Positions 17,856-26,977 of a stretch of DNA of 64,000 nucleotides are shown here, in pieces (position 1 is the stretch's first letter; every line of letters starts with the position of its first letter). Origin of the DNA: Flavobacteriales bacterium. Lineage in GTDB: Bacteria; Bacteroidota; Bacteroidia; Flavobacteriales_F; PHOS-HE28. The notes under the pieces are model-generated. The model saw only the letters and a list, made by a program, of their open reading frames with translations. It ran no database searches and was not told the origin of the DNA. A program made the position numbers and the translations under genes. The stretch covers positions 62,001 through 126,000 of the forward strand of contig JADJTW010000006.1 of the NCBI GenBank assembly GCA_016710965.1. The letters run 5' to 3'.

Positions 17856-20114
17856 TCACTTCACCACGATCAAGCGTTGAGCAGAGGATTCCACATCGCC
17901 TTCGCAACGGACGAGATACAGACCTTCTTCTATGCCAGTGAGGTCGACACGCGTACGCTGGCCGCGTGCAGGCGTGCGTAGGACCACCTGGCCCAGCGCA
18001 TTGCGCAGGACCCACTCACTGTTCGCAACGGTTGAGCGGTCAAGGAGAAGGTCCACCGCTTCGCTGGCGGGGTTGGGCACCACCGAGTAGGTTGCCGTGG
18101 GGGTGGGCGTCGAGACCACTGTGCTGATAGGGTCGCTGCGCCAGAACGAAAGCCCGCCGCGGTAATTGCCGACCACCAGGTCCAGCCCGCCGTCGCCGGT
18201 GAAATCGTACAGGCAAGGTGCTGTGCGCGACCCGTCGCGCAGGTCCATGAAGGTGCTATCCAGCAGGGTCCACGTTCCGCCTACGTTGCCTTCGATGTTG
18301 CCATAGTGGTAGAGCCAGCCGCTCTCCGAGCCCAAGAGCAACTCACGCTCGTTCTGCGCGTTCCGGAAGAGGCAGGGGGTGGAGTGGCCGGTGACGTTCC
18401 ACCACTCAACGGTGCTCACACCGCCGAGCGCTTCGCTCGTGAGCATCCAACTGGCGACTGTCGGCGAGCCCACATTGCGGTAATGGTTCAGATTGCCATT
18501 ACGCTCGCCTATGATCAGGTCCAGCAAGCCATCGCCGTCGAGGTCGGAGAATTGCGGCGCTGCGAACTGGCCCACATCGATCATCGCGCCGTCCATATCG
18601 GGCACGTTCACTTGCTGCAGGATGAATTGCGCAATGGGTCCGGTGCTGATGTTGCGGAAGAAGTGCAGTCGACCCTGCTCATCGCCGATGTACATGTCAT
18701 TGTCGCCGTCGCCATCGATATCGCCGAAGGCGGGGTACATGCTGCGCCCGATGCCGCTGGTGCTGAGTCCGGCATAGTCGTAGGTGATCACTTCGAATGC
18801 CGGAGCGGTGGCGGTACCGGTATTCCGGAGAAGCGCGATCTTCCCCGTATAGGTGCCGCTGGTCTCGTAATATCCATGGTTGCTCACCACCAGGTCCATG
18901 AGGCCGTCTCCATTCTCATCGAAGAGAACGGGATACGCTCCTTCGCCTAGTTCGATCATGCGGTCTTGGAAGAGGTCGCGCTGCTGCAGGTCGAAGATGG
19001 GCGCTTCATCAGGGCCGTTATTGTGGTAGTACCACATGCTCTCATAGTTCTGCACGAGCGAGAGTCCATTGGGGCTTACCACCAGGTCGCGGTTGCCGTC
19101 CTTGTCCACATCCACATGCGAAGGGGCTGGGAAGATGGGCAGATCAACGAATTCGTCGTAGCTCGGGAAGAGTGTGTCTTGGTCTACCATGATGGCGCTT
19201 GTTATCGTGCCGCCGTTGGTGAGTGCCACTAAGTTGTTGAAGGAGATGTCGCCAACGAGCAGGTCCTTGTCGGCATCACCATCGAGGTTGATAGGCGTTA
19301 CTGTGCTGCCCGCGTGCGCCCGGTCATTATCCGGATCGGTCTGGCCGTTCGTTTCCATCTCAGGCGCAGGCACGTTGAAGCCGCAAGGCAGGTTGAGCGT
19401 AACGCTATTGTCGCCGAAGTTCTCCGCGAAGTAGCCCCAGCACTTGTTGCGCAGCTCATACTTCAGGCTGTCGCACGTGCCGTACAGTTCCATGCTCAAG
19501 TTCTTGTGGTACTCCAGGTACGAGCCCAGCAAGCTGAAGGTGAGCACGTCAAGGTCCCCGTCCCCATCGATATCAGCGATGCCTGGCAGGTCCACCTGGC
19601 TGACGAACAGGTTGGCTACCGACCCAGTGCCACTTGGCGAAACGTAGGTGGAATTGACGCGGTAGGTTGAATTCTGGAAGGATAGATCGCCGCCGGTGGT
19701 CGTGTTCTTGAACACGGAGAACCCGGCCTGCGAATACGTGAAGATGTCCTCCTTGCCATCGCAGTTGTAGTCGCGCATCAGCGCCCAGTCGTGCAAGCCA
19801 TCCAGGGGATATACGTGATCATAGTCGCGCGTCACGCGATAGCCGAGGTTGTTCGTGCCGCCCGTATTGATCAAGGTGATGACCTTATTGCCCTGGCTGC
19901 CGATGCGGTCGAACAGGAAGAGGTCCTTCAATCCATCGCCGTTCAAGTCCACCTGGCCCATTTGCACAGTGTTCAATCCGCCGGCCCATGCCAGGTCCAG
20001 CGGGATTCCCTGTCGTTGGACGGGAACGGTCCCATCGAAGTAGAGGTCCCATTGAGCCATGCCTGGGAGGGCTGCCAATAGCACGAGAGGGGCGAGGAAC
20101 GAACGGGAATTCAT
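17856..20114 (-). CDS. FG-GAP/VCBS-repeat secreted protein with T9SS type A sorting domain
   Basis: About 752 residues from MNSRSFLAPLVLLAALPGMAQW, which gives a clean signal peptide; a longer frame to 20186 would bury it. Repeated Ca-binding loops of the FG-GAP type are visible: DLNGDGLKDLFL, DIDGDGDLDVLT, DVDKDGNRDLVV, DENGDGLMDLVV, DIDGDGDNDMYIGD, DLDGDGLLDLIIG, forming a likely integrin-alpha-like propeller. The C-terminus (YSVVPNPASEAVDLLLD ... RLIVVK) is a sorting domain. It is probably cell-surface attached. No catalytic motif was seen. Confidence 0.88.
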   Translation of the reverse strand: MNSRSFLAPLVLLAALPGMAQWDLYFDGTVPVQRQGIPLDLAWAGGLNTVQMGQVDLNGDGLKDLFLFDRIGSQGNKVITLINTGGTNNLGYRVTRDYDHVYPLDGLHDWALMRDYNCDGKEDIFTYSQAGFSVFKNTTTGGDLSFQNSTYRVNSTYVSPSGTGSVANLFVSQVDLPGIADIDGDGDLDVLTFSLLGSYLEYHKNLSMELYGTCDSLKYELRNKCWGYFAENFGDNSVTLNLPCGFNVPAPEMETNGQTDPDNDRAHAGSTVTPINLDGDADKDLLVGDISFNNLVALTNGGTITSAIMVDQDTLFPSYDEFVDLPIFPAPSHVDVDKDGNRDLVVSPNGLSLVQNYESMWYYHNNGPDEAPIFDLQQRDLFQDRMIELGEGAYPVLFDENGDGLMDLVVSNHGYYETSGTYTGKIALLRNTGTATAPAFEVITYDYAGLSTSGIGRSMYPAFGDIDGDGDNDMYIGDEQGRLHFFRNISTGPIAQFILQQVNVPDMDGAMIDVGQFAAPQFSDLDGDGLLDLIIGERNGNLNHYRNVGSPTVASWMLTSEALGGVSTVEWWNVTGHSTPCLFRNAQNERELLLGSESGWLYHYGNIEGNVGGTWTLLDSTFMDLRDGSRTAPCLYDFTGDGGLDLVVGNYRGGLSFWRSDPISTVVSTPTPTATYSVVPNPASEAVDLLLDRSTVANSEWVLRNALGQVVLRTPARGQRTRVDLTGIEEGLYLVRCEGDVESSAQRLIVVK

Positions 20115-20286
20115 GGGCAGGTGAAACTTGGCGCGGCGTTGACGAGCGGAAGACGCCCCGAAGGTCGTGATTGTTGCCGCGGGCACCCGAAGTGATCCCG
20201 GCCCTTCTCCATACCATGCTGTTCATGCGTGGAAGCGCCTTTCCATCAAGCGTTTCGGGCATCCTTGGGCCATCGGAGCACAACCC

Positions 20287-20294
20287 TATATTTG
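20287..20294 (+). promoter_or_regulatory. Putative -7 promoter element TATATTTG (secDF)
   Basis: An exact TAnnTTTG match 29 bases before the secDF start. A TTGG that could act as the upstream element lies about 20 bases further upstream (20265-20270). It lies inside an upstream in-frame extension of the secDF frame, which supports the start at 20324. Confidence 0.6.
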
Positions 20295-20323
20295 CCGCCC
20301 CTTATCGAACCCCCCCTTCCATC

Positions 20324-23300
20324 ATGCAGAATAGAGGCGCGCTCTGGATCTTCACCATCCTGCTTGCGCTCGCGTGCGCGTACCAATTGTCCTTCTCCTT
20401 CTTCACCTCGCGGGTGGAGGACAAAGCCCGGGAAGAAGCAGCCATTCGCGCCGATTCGGTCCTGAGCGTTCCAGGCAACGAGGATCAGGATCGCACCCAG
20501 CTCGTCCTGGATTTCGAGAACCAGTACCTGCGCGAGCACGGCAACGACCAAGCCTATCCCGTCCTGGGCTTCAGCTACCGCGAGTGCAAGGAACTGGAGA
20601 TCAACCTGGGCCTCGACTTGCGCGGCGGTATGGCAGTAACGCTGGAGGTGAGCATCCCCGAGCTCGTCGAGAACCTCAGTGGCAAGAGCAAGCATCCGGC
20701 CTTCACCACGGCGATGGCCAAAGCCCGCGAACGGCAACGGACCAGCTCTTCCGATTTCATCACGCTCTTCGCCGAGGAGTATGCCAAGGTGCCCGACCAT
20801 CCCGGTCTCTCGGCCATCTTCTTCAGCAACGACGGCAAGAACATCTTCGACCGCGAGGGCAGTGACGAGGATTACATCGCCGTGCTGCGTCGCGAAGCAC
20901 AGGATGCCTTGGAGAACACCGAGCGGATCCTGCGCACGCGTATCGACAAATTCGGCGTTACGCAGCCCAGCATCCAGAAGCAGCAGTTCAGCGGCCGCAT
21001 CAGTGTGGAACTGCCGGGCGTGAAAGACAAGGACCGCGTGCGCAAAGTGCTGCAGAGCACGGCGAACCTGGGCTTCTGGGAGTGCTTCGAGAATACCGAG
21101 ATCGGGCCGATCCTCGATGCCGCGAACAAGCCGCTGAGCGCAGCGCTCTACCCCGAGCTGGCCGCTGCCGATAGTCTGGCTGCCGATAGCCTCGCTGCCG
21201 ATAGCGCCACCACCACCGCAGCTGCGACTGCTGCTGCCGACACGCTCGACTTCCTGGACAGCCTGGACCTTGCGGCTGATACACTGGTCGGCGAGGTGGA
21301 TAGCCTCGCGAAGCGTGCCGAAGCGATGAAGCGTGCCCCGCTGGCCGCCAAGCTCATGAACATGTTCGACCCGCGCAGCGGCTGGATGCCTGGCCCGGTG
21401 GTCGGCCGTGCGAAGGCCGAGGACATGGAGGCTGTGGAGAAGATGCTCGCTTCGGATGCCGTGCGTTCGGCACTACCACCAGATGTGAAGCTGGTTTGGG
21501 GCGCCAAGTCGCAGGAGTTGGAGCTCACGGCAGGCGGCACCGCCGATTTCGTCGATCTATATGCGTTGCGCGTGCCGCGCGACAAGAACGGCGGTCCGGA
21601 CCTCGACGGCAAAGCCATCAGCCAGGCCCGGCAGGACTACGACATGAAGGGCGATGTGGAGGTGCGGATGAGCATGACCAGCGAAGGCGCTGCTACGTGG
21701 CGAACCATGACCGCGAACAATGTTGGCAAGTACATCGCCATCGTGCTTGACGATCTGGTACAGAGCGCACCCGTGGTGCAAGGCGAGATCCCCACAGGCC
21801 AGAGCAGCATCAGCATGGGCGGCGGCGATGTGAACGAGCAGTTGCGTGATGCCATCGACCTGGCGAACGTTCTCGAGGCGGGTGCATTGCCCGCTCCAGC
21901 GCGCATCATCGACGAAACGGTGGTAGGCCCTTCGCTCGGCAAGGAGAACGTGGATACGGGGTTCTTCTCCTTCATCATCGCGCTTGCAGTGGTGATGCTC
22001 TACATGGCATTGTACTACGCGCGGGCCGGCTGGATCGCCGACATCGCCTTGCTCGTGAACCTCTTCCTGCTCATTGGAGCGCTGGCCTCGTTGCAGGCCG
22101 CGCTCACCCTGCCAGGCATTGCGGGTATCGTGCTCACCATGGGCATGGCCGTCGACGCCAACGTGCTCATCTATGAGCGCGTGCGCGAGGAATTGCGCCA
22201 TGGCAAGATGCTTAAGAGCGCCTTCGATCTGGGATACAAGGGCGCCCTCAGTGCCATCATCGACGGAAACGTCACCACCATGATCATTGCGGTGATCCTG
22301 TTGCTCTTTGGCAGCGGTCCCGTGCAAGGCTTCGCGGTGACGCTCGGCCTGGGCATCCTCACCTCGCTCTTCACTGCGCTATTCCTGGGGCGCCTGCTCA
22401 CCGGCGCACGGTTGGACAAGGGCAAGCCCTTGAACCTCTGGTCGGGATGGAGCAGGAACATATTCGTGAATGCCAAGTACGATTTCATGGGCAAGCGCAA
22501 GCTGTTCTATGCCGTCAGCGGTCTTCTGATCGCGGCCGGCATCGGCAGCATGGTTACGCAGGGCTTCAACTGGGGCGTCGATTTCAGCGGTGGCCGCACC
22601 TACATCGTAGAGTTCAAAGGCGATGTGGAAGTGGAGGCCGTACGCAGTGCGCTCAGCGGCAAGTTCAGCGCCGAGGATGGCGTGGATCGCACCCTGAACG
22701 TGAAGACATTCGGCAGCGACCGCAAGTTGAAGGTGACCACCAATTACCTCATCAACGAGACCGACACCACCGCTGATAAGCGCGTGGAACAACGCCTCAA
22801 TGAAGGGCTCGATCAATTGGGGGTCCCGTACGTGAACGGCGGCTCACGCAAAGTGGATCCCACCATCAGCGACGATATCCAGACCAAGGCGATCACCTCA
22901 TTGGTCATCTCCCTGCTGCTGATCTTCGTGTACATCGCGTTGCGTTTCCGCAATTGGCAGTTCGGTGTGGGTGGATTGGTCTCCCTGCTGCACGATGCGA
23001 TGATCGTTCTTGGCCTGTACTCGCTATTGTATAAGGTGATGCCTTTCTCATTGGAGATCGATGAGGCCTTCATCGCCGCCATCCTCACCGTGATCGGCTA
23101 CTCCATCAACGATACCGTGGTGGTGTACGACCGTATCCGAGAGTACTTGCGCGACCACAAGCGCGAACCCTACGTTGTGGTCATCAACAAGGCCATCAAC
23201 GCAACGCTCGGTCGTACGATGAACACGTCACTTACGACTCTGGTGGTGCTCTTGGTCATCTTCCTCCTCGGCGGCGAGAGCATCAAGGGCTTCGTGTTCG

Positions 23301-23404
23301 CCCTGCTCGTCGGTATTGCCGTCGGCACCTACTCCTCTGTTTTCGTTGCCAGCTCCATCGTGGCCGATCTCTTGAAGAAGAAGGATCAGGGTCCGGCAGC
23401 ATAG
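20324..23404 (+). CDS. secDF: Fused protein-export membrane protein SecDF
   Basis: About 1026 residues from MQNRGALWIFTILLALACAY, which starts on a membrane helix; the frame is open to 20171, but that part lacks protein character and contains a promoter element. The SecD half carries LDLRGGMAVTLEV, a periplasmic P1 domain, and MGMAVDANVLIYERVREE. The SecF half carries NWGVDFSGGRTYIVEF and GYSINDTVVVYDRIREYL. About 60 residues near 21160-21320 are Ala/Asp-rich low-complexity sequence inserted in the periplasmic domain. It uses the proton gradient to pull secreted proteins from SecYEG, upstream of T9SS export. Confidence 0.95.
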   Translation: MQNRGALWIFTILLALACAYQLSFSFFTSRVEDKAREEAAIRADSVLSVPGNEDQDRTQLVLDFENQYLREHGNDQAYPVLGFSYRECKELEINLGLDLRGGMAVTLEVSIPELVENLSGKSKHPAFTTAMAKARERQRTSSSDFITLFAEEYAKVPDHPGLSAIFFSNDGKNIFDREGSDEDYIAVLRREAQDALENTERILRTRIDKFGVTQPSIQKQQFSGRISVELPGVKDKDRVRKVLQSTANLGFWECFENTEIGPILDAANKPLSAALYPELAAADSLAADSLAADSATTTAAATAAADTLDFLDSLDLAADTLVGEVDSLAKRAEAMKRAPLAAKLMNMFDPRSGWMPGPVVGRAKAEDMEAVEKMLASDAVRSALPPDVKLVWGAKSQELELTAGGTADFVDLYALRVPRDKNGGPDLDGKAISQARQDYDMKGDVEVRMSMTSEGAATWRTMTANNVGKYIAIVLDDLVQSAPVVQGEIPTGQSSISMGGGDVNEQLRDAIDLANVLEAGALPAPARIIDETVVGPSLGKENVDTGFFSFIIALAVVMLYMALYYARAGWIADIALLVNLFLLIGALASLQAALTLPGIAGIVLTMGMAVDANVLIYERVREELRHGKMLKSAFDLGYKGALSAIIDGNVTTMIIAVILLLFGSGPVQGFAVTLGLGILTSLFTALFLGRLLTGARLDKGKPLNLWSGWSRNIFVNAKYDFMGKRKLFYAVSGLLIAAGIGSMVTQGFNWGVDFSGGRTYIVEFKGDVEVEAVRSALSGKFSAEDGVDRTLNVKTFGSDRKLKVTTNYLINETDTTADKRVEQRLNEGLDQLGVPYVNGGSRKVDPTISDDIQTKAITSLVISLLLIFVYIALRFRNWQFGVGGLVSLLHDAMIVLGLYSLLYKVMPFSLEIDEAFIAAILTVIGYSINDTVVVYDRIREYLRDHKREPYVVVINKAINATLGRTMNTSLTTLVVLLVIFLLGGESIKGFVFALLVGIAVGTYSSVFVASSIVADLLKKKDQGPAA

Positions 23405-23424
23405 ACCGCTGTATTCACAACCTG

Positions 23425-23453
23425 AGGAAGCCCCGCCACGTGCGGGGCTTCCT
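23425..23453 (+). terminator. Hairpin terminator after secDF, overlapping the next promoter
   Basis: A perfect 12-bp GC-rich stem (23425-23436 with 23442-23453, 5-base loop) lies 21 bases after the secDF stop. The downstream side is ACTTTCGG, not a strong T run. The last stem base is the first base of a TACTTTCG promoter element. Confidence 0.6.
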
Positions 23454-23460
23454 ACTTTCG
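23453..23460 (+). promoter_or_regulatory. Putative -7 promoter element TACTTTCG (two-component system)
   Basis: TACTTTCG ends 4 bases before the response-regulator ATG and begins inside the terminator stem of secDF. I see no clear TTTG element about 20 bases upstream, because the hairpin occupies that space. Confidence 0.45.
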
Positions 23461-23464
23461 GCGC

Positions 23465-24145
23465 ATGCTGATCCTGGTGGTGGAGGATGAACCGAAGGTG
23501 GCCGCCTTCCTGAAACAAGGGCTGGAGGAGAGCGGCTACACGGTGCTGAGCGCGTACGATGGCCCGATGGGCCAGCGGCTGGCACTGGCGGAGCCCGTCG
23601 ACCTTGTGTTGCTGGACGTGGTGATGCCCGGAAAAAGCGGCATCGATGTGTGCAAGGCCATCCGACAAGGAGGCGGCACGATGCCGATCTTGATGCTTAC
23701 CGCCCTGGGTACCACCGACGACAAGGTGGGAGGCCTCGATGCTGGAGCGGATGACTACCTGGTGAAGCCTTTCGAGTTCAAGGAACTCCTTGCCCGTATT
23801 CGATCCCTTACGCGGCGAAGCAGTTCTGTCCATGAAGAAGAGGACAAGCTCATCTACCACGACCTGGAGCTCGATCTGGCGAAGAAGGAGGCCATCCGCG
23901 CCGGCAAGCGCATCACCCTTACGGCGAAGGAGTTCGCTTTGCTCGAGTATCTCATGCGCAACCCCGACCGCGTGCTCTCCCGTTCGCAGATCAGCGAGCG
24001 CGTGTGGGACATCGACTTCGATACGGGCACCAATGTGGTCGACGCTTACATCAAGCTCGTAAGGAAGAAGATCGATAGGGACCACGAGCCCAAGCTCATC
24101 CATACGCGGGTGGGAATGGGCTACATGCTCACCGCCCAGCCATGA
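23465..24145 (+). CDS. OmpR-family response regulator
   Basis: 226 residues. The receiver domain (1-120) has acidic residues in VVEDEPKV, the phospho-acceptor Asp in LVLLDVVMPGKSG, Thr in MLTALGTTD and Lys in LVKPFEFKELL. The C-terminal winged helix (about 130-225) carries LTAKEFALLEYLMRNPDRVLSR and the DNA-contacting FDTGTNVVDAYIKLVRKKID. It overlaps the sensor kinase gene by 4 bases, so the two are co-translated. The stimulus and regulon cannot be read from the sequence. Confidence 0.93.
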   Translation: MLILVVEDEPKVAAFLKQGLEESGYTVLSAYDGPMGQRLALAEPVDLVLLDVVMPGKSGIDVCKAIRQGGGTMPILMLTALGTTDDKVGGLDAGADDYLVKPFEFKELLARIRSLTRRSSSVHEEEDKLIYHDLELDLAKKEAIRAGKRITLTAKEFALLEYLMRNPDRVLSRSQISERVWDIDFDTGTNVVDAYIKLVRKKIDRDHEPKLIHTRVGMGYMLTAQP

Positions 24146-25509
24146 CCATTCGAACGCGGCTGGCGTTGCAGTTCATGCTCCTGGCTTCGCTCATCCTGGG
24201 CGGTGCGTTCGCCGTGGTGTACATCCTCTCTGCGGACTATCGCGGCGAGGAGTTCATCGGTCGATTGAAGGATCGCGGCATGAACACGGCCCAATTGCTC
24301 ATCCAGGTCGATGAAGTGGACGAGCGCCTCCTGAAGAAGATCGAGATCACCAACCCGGTTCGGCTTCCTGATGAAGTCATCCACATCTACGACCATCACA
24401 ATGAGGAGCTCTTCCGCTTGGGAAATGCGGATGATGGCGCCATCGGGCCGGAGTTGCTCGATGACGTGCGCCTGCATGGCGAGAAGGTGATGGATGTCGG
24501 TCAGCGCGAGCAGGTGGCCTTTCCTTTCACCGACCGCTATGAGCGCTTCGTGGTGGTGGCATCGGGCAATGACCTCTACGGCCGTAGCAAGCTGCGCAAT
24601 CAGGGGAGGGTGATGATCGCAACCTTCCTCATCGGCCAGGTGCTCATCTTCCTCGTCGGCCGTTTCTACTCGGCGCGGGCGCTATCGCCATTGCAGCGCT
24701 TGAGCAATCAGATCCGCGACATCACCGCAGCCGATCTCTCCCGCCAAGTCGAGGTGGGCAGGGAACAGGATGAACTGGCCCAATTGGCGCGTTCCTTCAA
24801 CGAACTGCTGGACCGGCTCCAGAAGGCATTCAACACCCAGCGGAACTTCATCGCCAACGCCTCGCACGAGATGCGCACCCCGCTTACTGCCATCTCGGGG
24901 CAATTGGAAGTCTTGCTGTTGAAAGCCCGTTCACCAGCGGAGTATGGTGCGTCGCTGCGGTCGGTGCTGGACGATATGCATGCGCTCAACCGGTTGGCCG
25001 ATAGGCTGCTGTTGATGGCGCAGGCGGAGAGCAAAGCCCCTCGTCGCGGCTTCACGCCTGTTCGTATCGACGAGGTGCTGTGGCTATCCCGGTCCGAAGT
25101 GCTCCGGGCCGACCCGCAGAACAGCGTGGAATTCGCCATGAACGATGTGGAAGGAGAAGAGGACCTGCTGGTGCTGGGGAACGAGAACCTTCTGCGCTCG
25201 CTCATGACCAATTTGATCGAGAACGCATGCAAGTACGCCGAGGACAAGCGCGCAAGCGTAGTGCTTTCCACCACGGGCAGCGAGTTGCGGATCTCTGTAG
25301 AGGACAAGGGACCAGGGATCGACGAAGTCGATCACGAACGGGTGTTCGAGCCGTTCTACAGAGCCACGAGCACCGGCGGCGCGAAAGGGCATGGCATCGG
25401 GTTGTCGCTTGCCAAGCGCATCGCCGAACTCCATGGCGGGCGCATCCAACTGGTGTCTGCTCCTGACCACGGTGCGTGCTTCGCCGTCTTCCTGCCCAAA
25501 GCGGCCTGA
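24142..25509 (+). CDS. HAMP-domain sensor histidine kinase
   Basis: 455 residues. Two membrane helices (about residues 7-28 and 160-178) bracket a periplasmic sensor of about 130 residues. A HAMP domain follows (PLQRLSNQIRDITAADLSRQ), then the dimerisation H-box ANASHEMRTPLTAI, N-box NLIENACKYA, G1 EDKGPGIDE, F-box FEPFYR and G2 GHGIGLSLAK. It phosphorylates the response regulator encoded directly upstream. The sensor region has no recognisable ligand domain. Confidence 0.93.
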   Translation: MTIRTRLALQFMLLASLILGGAFAVVYILSADYRGEEFIGRLKDRGMNTAQLLIQVDEVDERLLKKIEITNPVRLPDEVIHIYDHHNEELFRLGNADDGAIGPELLDDVRLHGEKVMDVGQREQVAFPFTDRYERFVVVASGNDLYGRSKLRNQGRVMIATFLIGQVLIFLVGRFYSARALSPLQRLSNQIRDITAADLSRQVEVGREQDELAQLARSFNELLDRLQKAFNTQRNFIANASHEMRTPLTAISGQLEVLLLKARSPAEYGASLRSVLDDMHALNRLADRLLLMAQAESKAPRRGFTPVRIDEVLWLSRSEVLRADPQNSVEFAMNDVEGEEDLLVLGNENLLRSLMTNLIENACKYAEDKRASVVLSTTGSELRISVEDKGPGIDEVDHERVFEPFYRATSTGGAKGHGIGLSLAKRIAELHGGRIQLVSAPDHGACFAVFLPKAA

Positions 25510-25594
25510 TCGCTTTTCACGGCATTTTCATGCGGCTTTCCATCGGCCTTCATGCCCGTGGTGGTGCTTTGTACCGCACAAACAACGAAGCGCC

Positions 25595-26479
25595 ATGAAG
25601 AGCGAAATAGTCGGGTCTGCCAGCAGGGTGCGTTCCTTAAGCAGGGCCATAGTGGCGATGGGCGTCCTGGCGCTCTTGAGCTTCGGGGCAACGTTCTACC
25701 AGGAGGGCGCTAAGCATGAAGCGGTGCTGGCGATGAACCAGAGCAAGCTCGACGCAGAGCGGTTGCTCGGCGAAAAGCTCCAGTTGGAGAAGAGCACAGC
25801 TGAACTTGACCAGCGGGTCGGCAGCGGTTCCCAGGCGCTGTCCGCTTCTGAGAGAACCGTGGAGGAGCTGCGCCAGCGCGTTGAGGCAGCGGTGAAGCAC
25901 GCGCACGGACTTGAAGGCGCAGCGAGGAGGAACAACAAGTCCATCCGGGAGCTGGCCGACCTCAAGGCACAGTACCAGCAACTGGAGGCGCAACTGAATG
26001 CGGCCAAGAGCAATGAGCGCATCGCACAGGAACAGCTTGATCGCATCACGAAGGAACGGGACAGGCTCTCTGCGCAATTGGATGAGCAGGGCCAGGCTGC
26101 GCAGATGGTGAACAACGCCGAGGTGGAGGCGCTCCGTGGACGAAAGCAGCGGCTTACGGTGATGGCCCGGCATACCAAGGAGATACGCATGGCGTTCGAC
26201 CTGCCCGAAGGACTGGCAAAAGGAGCGAGCTTCAAGATCATCACCCCGGCTGGGCGGAACTATTCCGGTGCGGACCCGGAGATAAGCCTGTCCATGGGGA
26301 ACGCTGGTGAGGAGCCCGTGGCCTCACTGATGGCGGTATCGCTCTCTGCGCCCAAGGAGCGGGCGGCACGGGTGCAATTGCGTTTCAAACCGGAATCCAA
26401 GCTCGAGGCGGGTACCTATAGGATCGATGTGATGTCGGGTGGTGCGTACCTGAATACGGTCCTATTGAATTTGAGGTGA
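25595..26479 (+). CDS. Membrane-anchored coiled-coil protein of unknown function
   Basis: 294 residues from MKSEIVGSASRVRSLSR. One hydrophobic segment (about 18-37, AIVAMGVLALLSFGATF) is followed by roughly 150 residues of heptad-like, Gln/Glu/Leu-rich coiled coil (LDAERLLGEKLQLEKS through RDRLSAQLDEQGQ). A beta-rich C-terminal domain of about 100 residues comes last (IRMAFDLPEGLAKGASFKIITPAGRNY ... YRIDVMSGGAYLNTVLLNL). The frame upstream to 25391 overlaps the kinase and is not used. A terminator follows. I do not recognise a named family; an envelope-spanning scaffold or sensor is possible. Confidence 0.75.
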   Translation: MKSEIVGSASRVRSLSRAIVAMGVLALLSFGATFYQEGAKHEAVLAMNQSKLDAERLLGEKLQLEKSTAELDQRVGSGSQALSASERTVEELRQRVEAAVKHAHGLEGAARRNNKSIRELADLKAQYQQLEAQLNAAKSNERIAQEQLDRITKERDRLSAQLDEQGQAAQMVNNAEVEALRGRKQRLTVMARHTKEIRMAFDLPEGLAKGASFKIITPAGRNYSGADPEISLSMGNAGEEPVASLMAVSLSAPKERAARVQLRFKPESKLEAGTYRIDVMSGGAYLNTVLLNLR

Positions 26480-26505
26480 AAGCTCAGGTATCCGTTGGGT
26501 GAGGA

Positions 26506-26540
26506 GGGGGCCGCACAGGGATGTGCGGTCCCCATTCATT
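26506..26540 (+). terminator. Rho-independent-like terminator
   Basis: A 12-bp stem (26506-26517 with 26522-26533, one G-T pair, 4-base loop) is followed by ATTCATTC. It lies 27 bases after the coiled-coil gene stop and separates it from the small membrane-protein genes. Confidence 0.65.
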
Positions 26541-26561
26541 CAACGAAGCTCGAAGAACCAC

Positions 26562-26831
26562 ATGATGGACACCTATCTGATGATCGCGCTGGTTGCAGGC
26601 TTTTCTGCGCTCCTCTTCGCAAGCGTTCCTCTTTTCATCGGGTCGCGCAGGATCGGGTCGAACATCCTTGGCTCGAAGGATAGGCTTGACGGAAGACCCG
26701 CGCAAACAGCACGCAAGGGAAGCAGCGGCGAGCATTCAGCCGGTGCCGCGCAAGCGATAGAACTGGAAGAGGAGCACGCCTCAGCCCTGCTGGAGCATCT
26801 GACGAAGGAAGCAACCGGCGCAGCGCTATGA
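26562..26831 (+). CDS. Small single-span membrane protein
   Basis: 89 residues from MMDTYLMIALVAGFSALLFASVPLFIG, one transmembrane segment followed by a charged cytoplasmic tail (ELEEEHASALLEHLTKEA). The frame is open to 26499, but that part overlaps the terminator. The stop overlaps the next start (ATGA), so expression is coupled. No family recognised. Confidence 0.6.
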   Translation: MMDTYLMIALVAGFSALLFASVPLFIGSRRIGSNILGSKDRLDGRPAQTARKGSSGEHSAGAAQAIELEEEHASALLEHLTKEATGAAL

Positions 26832-26977
26832 AGGAAGCCTCATTGGTGGTCTGGACTGCGGTGGTGGCCTTCATCGGCGGCGGCTTCGGCACTTTCGTGT
26901 ACCTGGTGCTCTCGAGTCGTTCCAAAAGAGCACGACATGAGCAGGAGAGCGGTGCCAGCGAACCATTGAATCCATGA
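26828..26977 (+). CDS. 49-residue single-span membrane protein
   Basis: The short frame MKEASLVVWTAVVAFIGGGF...YLVLSSRSKRARHEQ has one hydrophobic helix with a glycine cluster and a basic segment right after it. It starts in a 4-base overlap with the gene before it and ends in a 4-base overlap with the gene after it. This chain of ATGA junctions is the main evidence that it is real. Function unknown. Confidence 0.6.
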   Translation: MKEASLVVWTAVVAFIGGGFGTFVYLVLSSRSKRARHEQESGASEPLNP

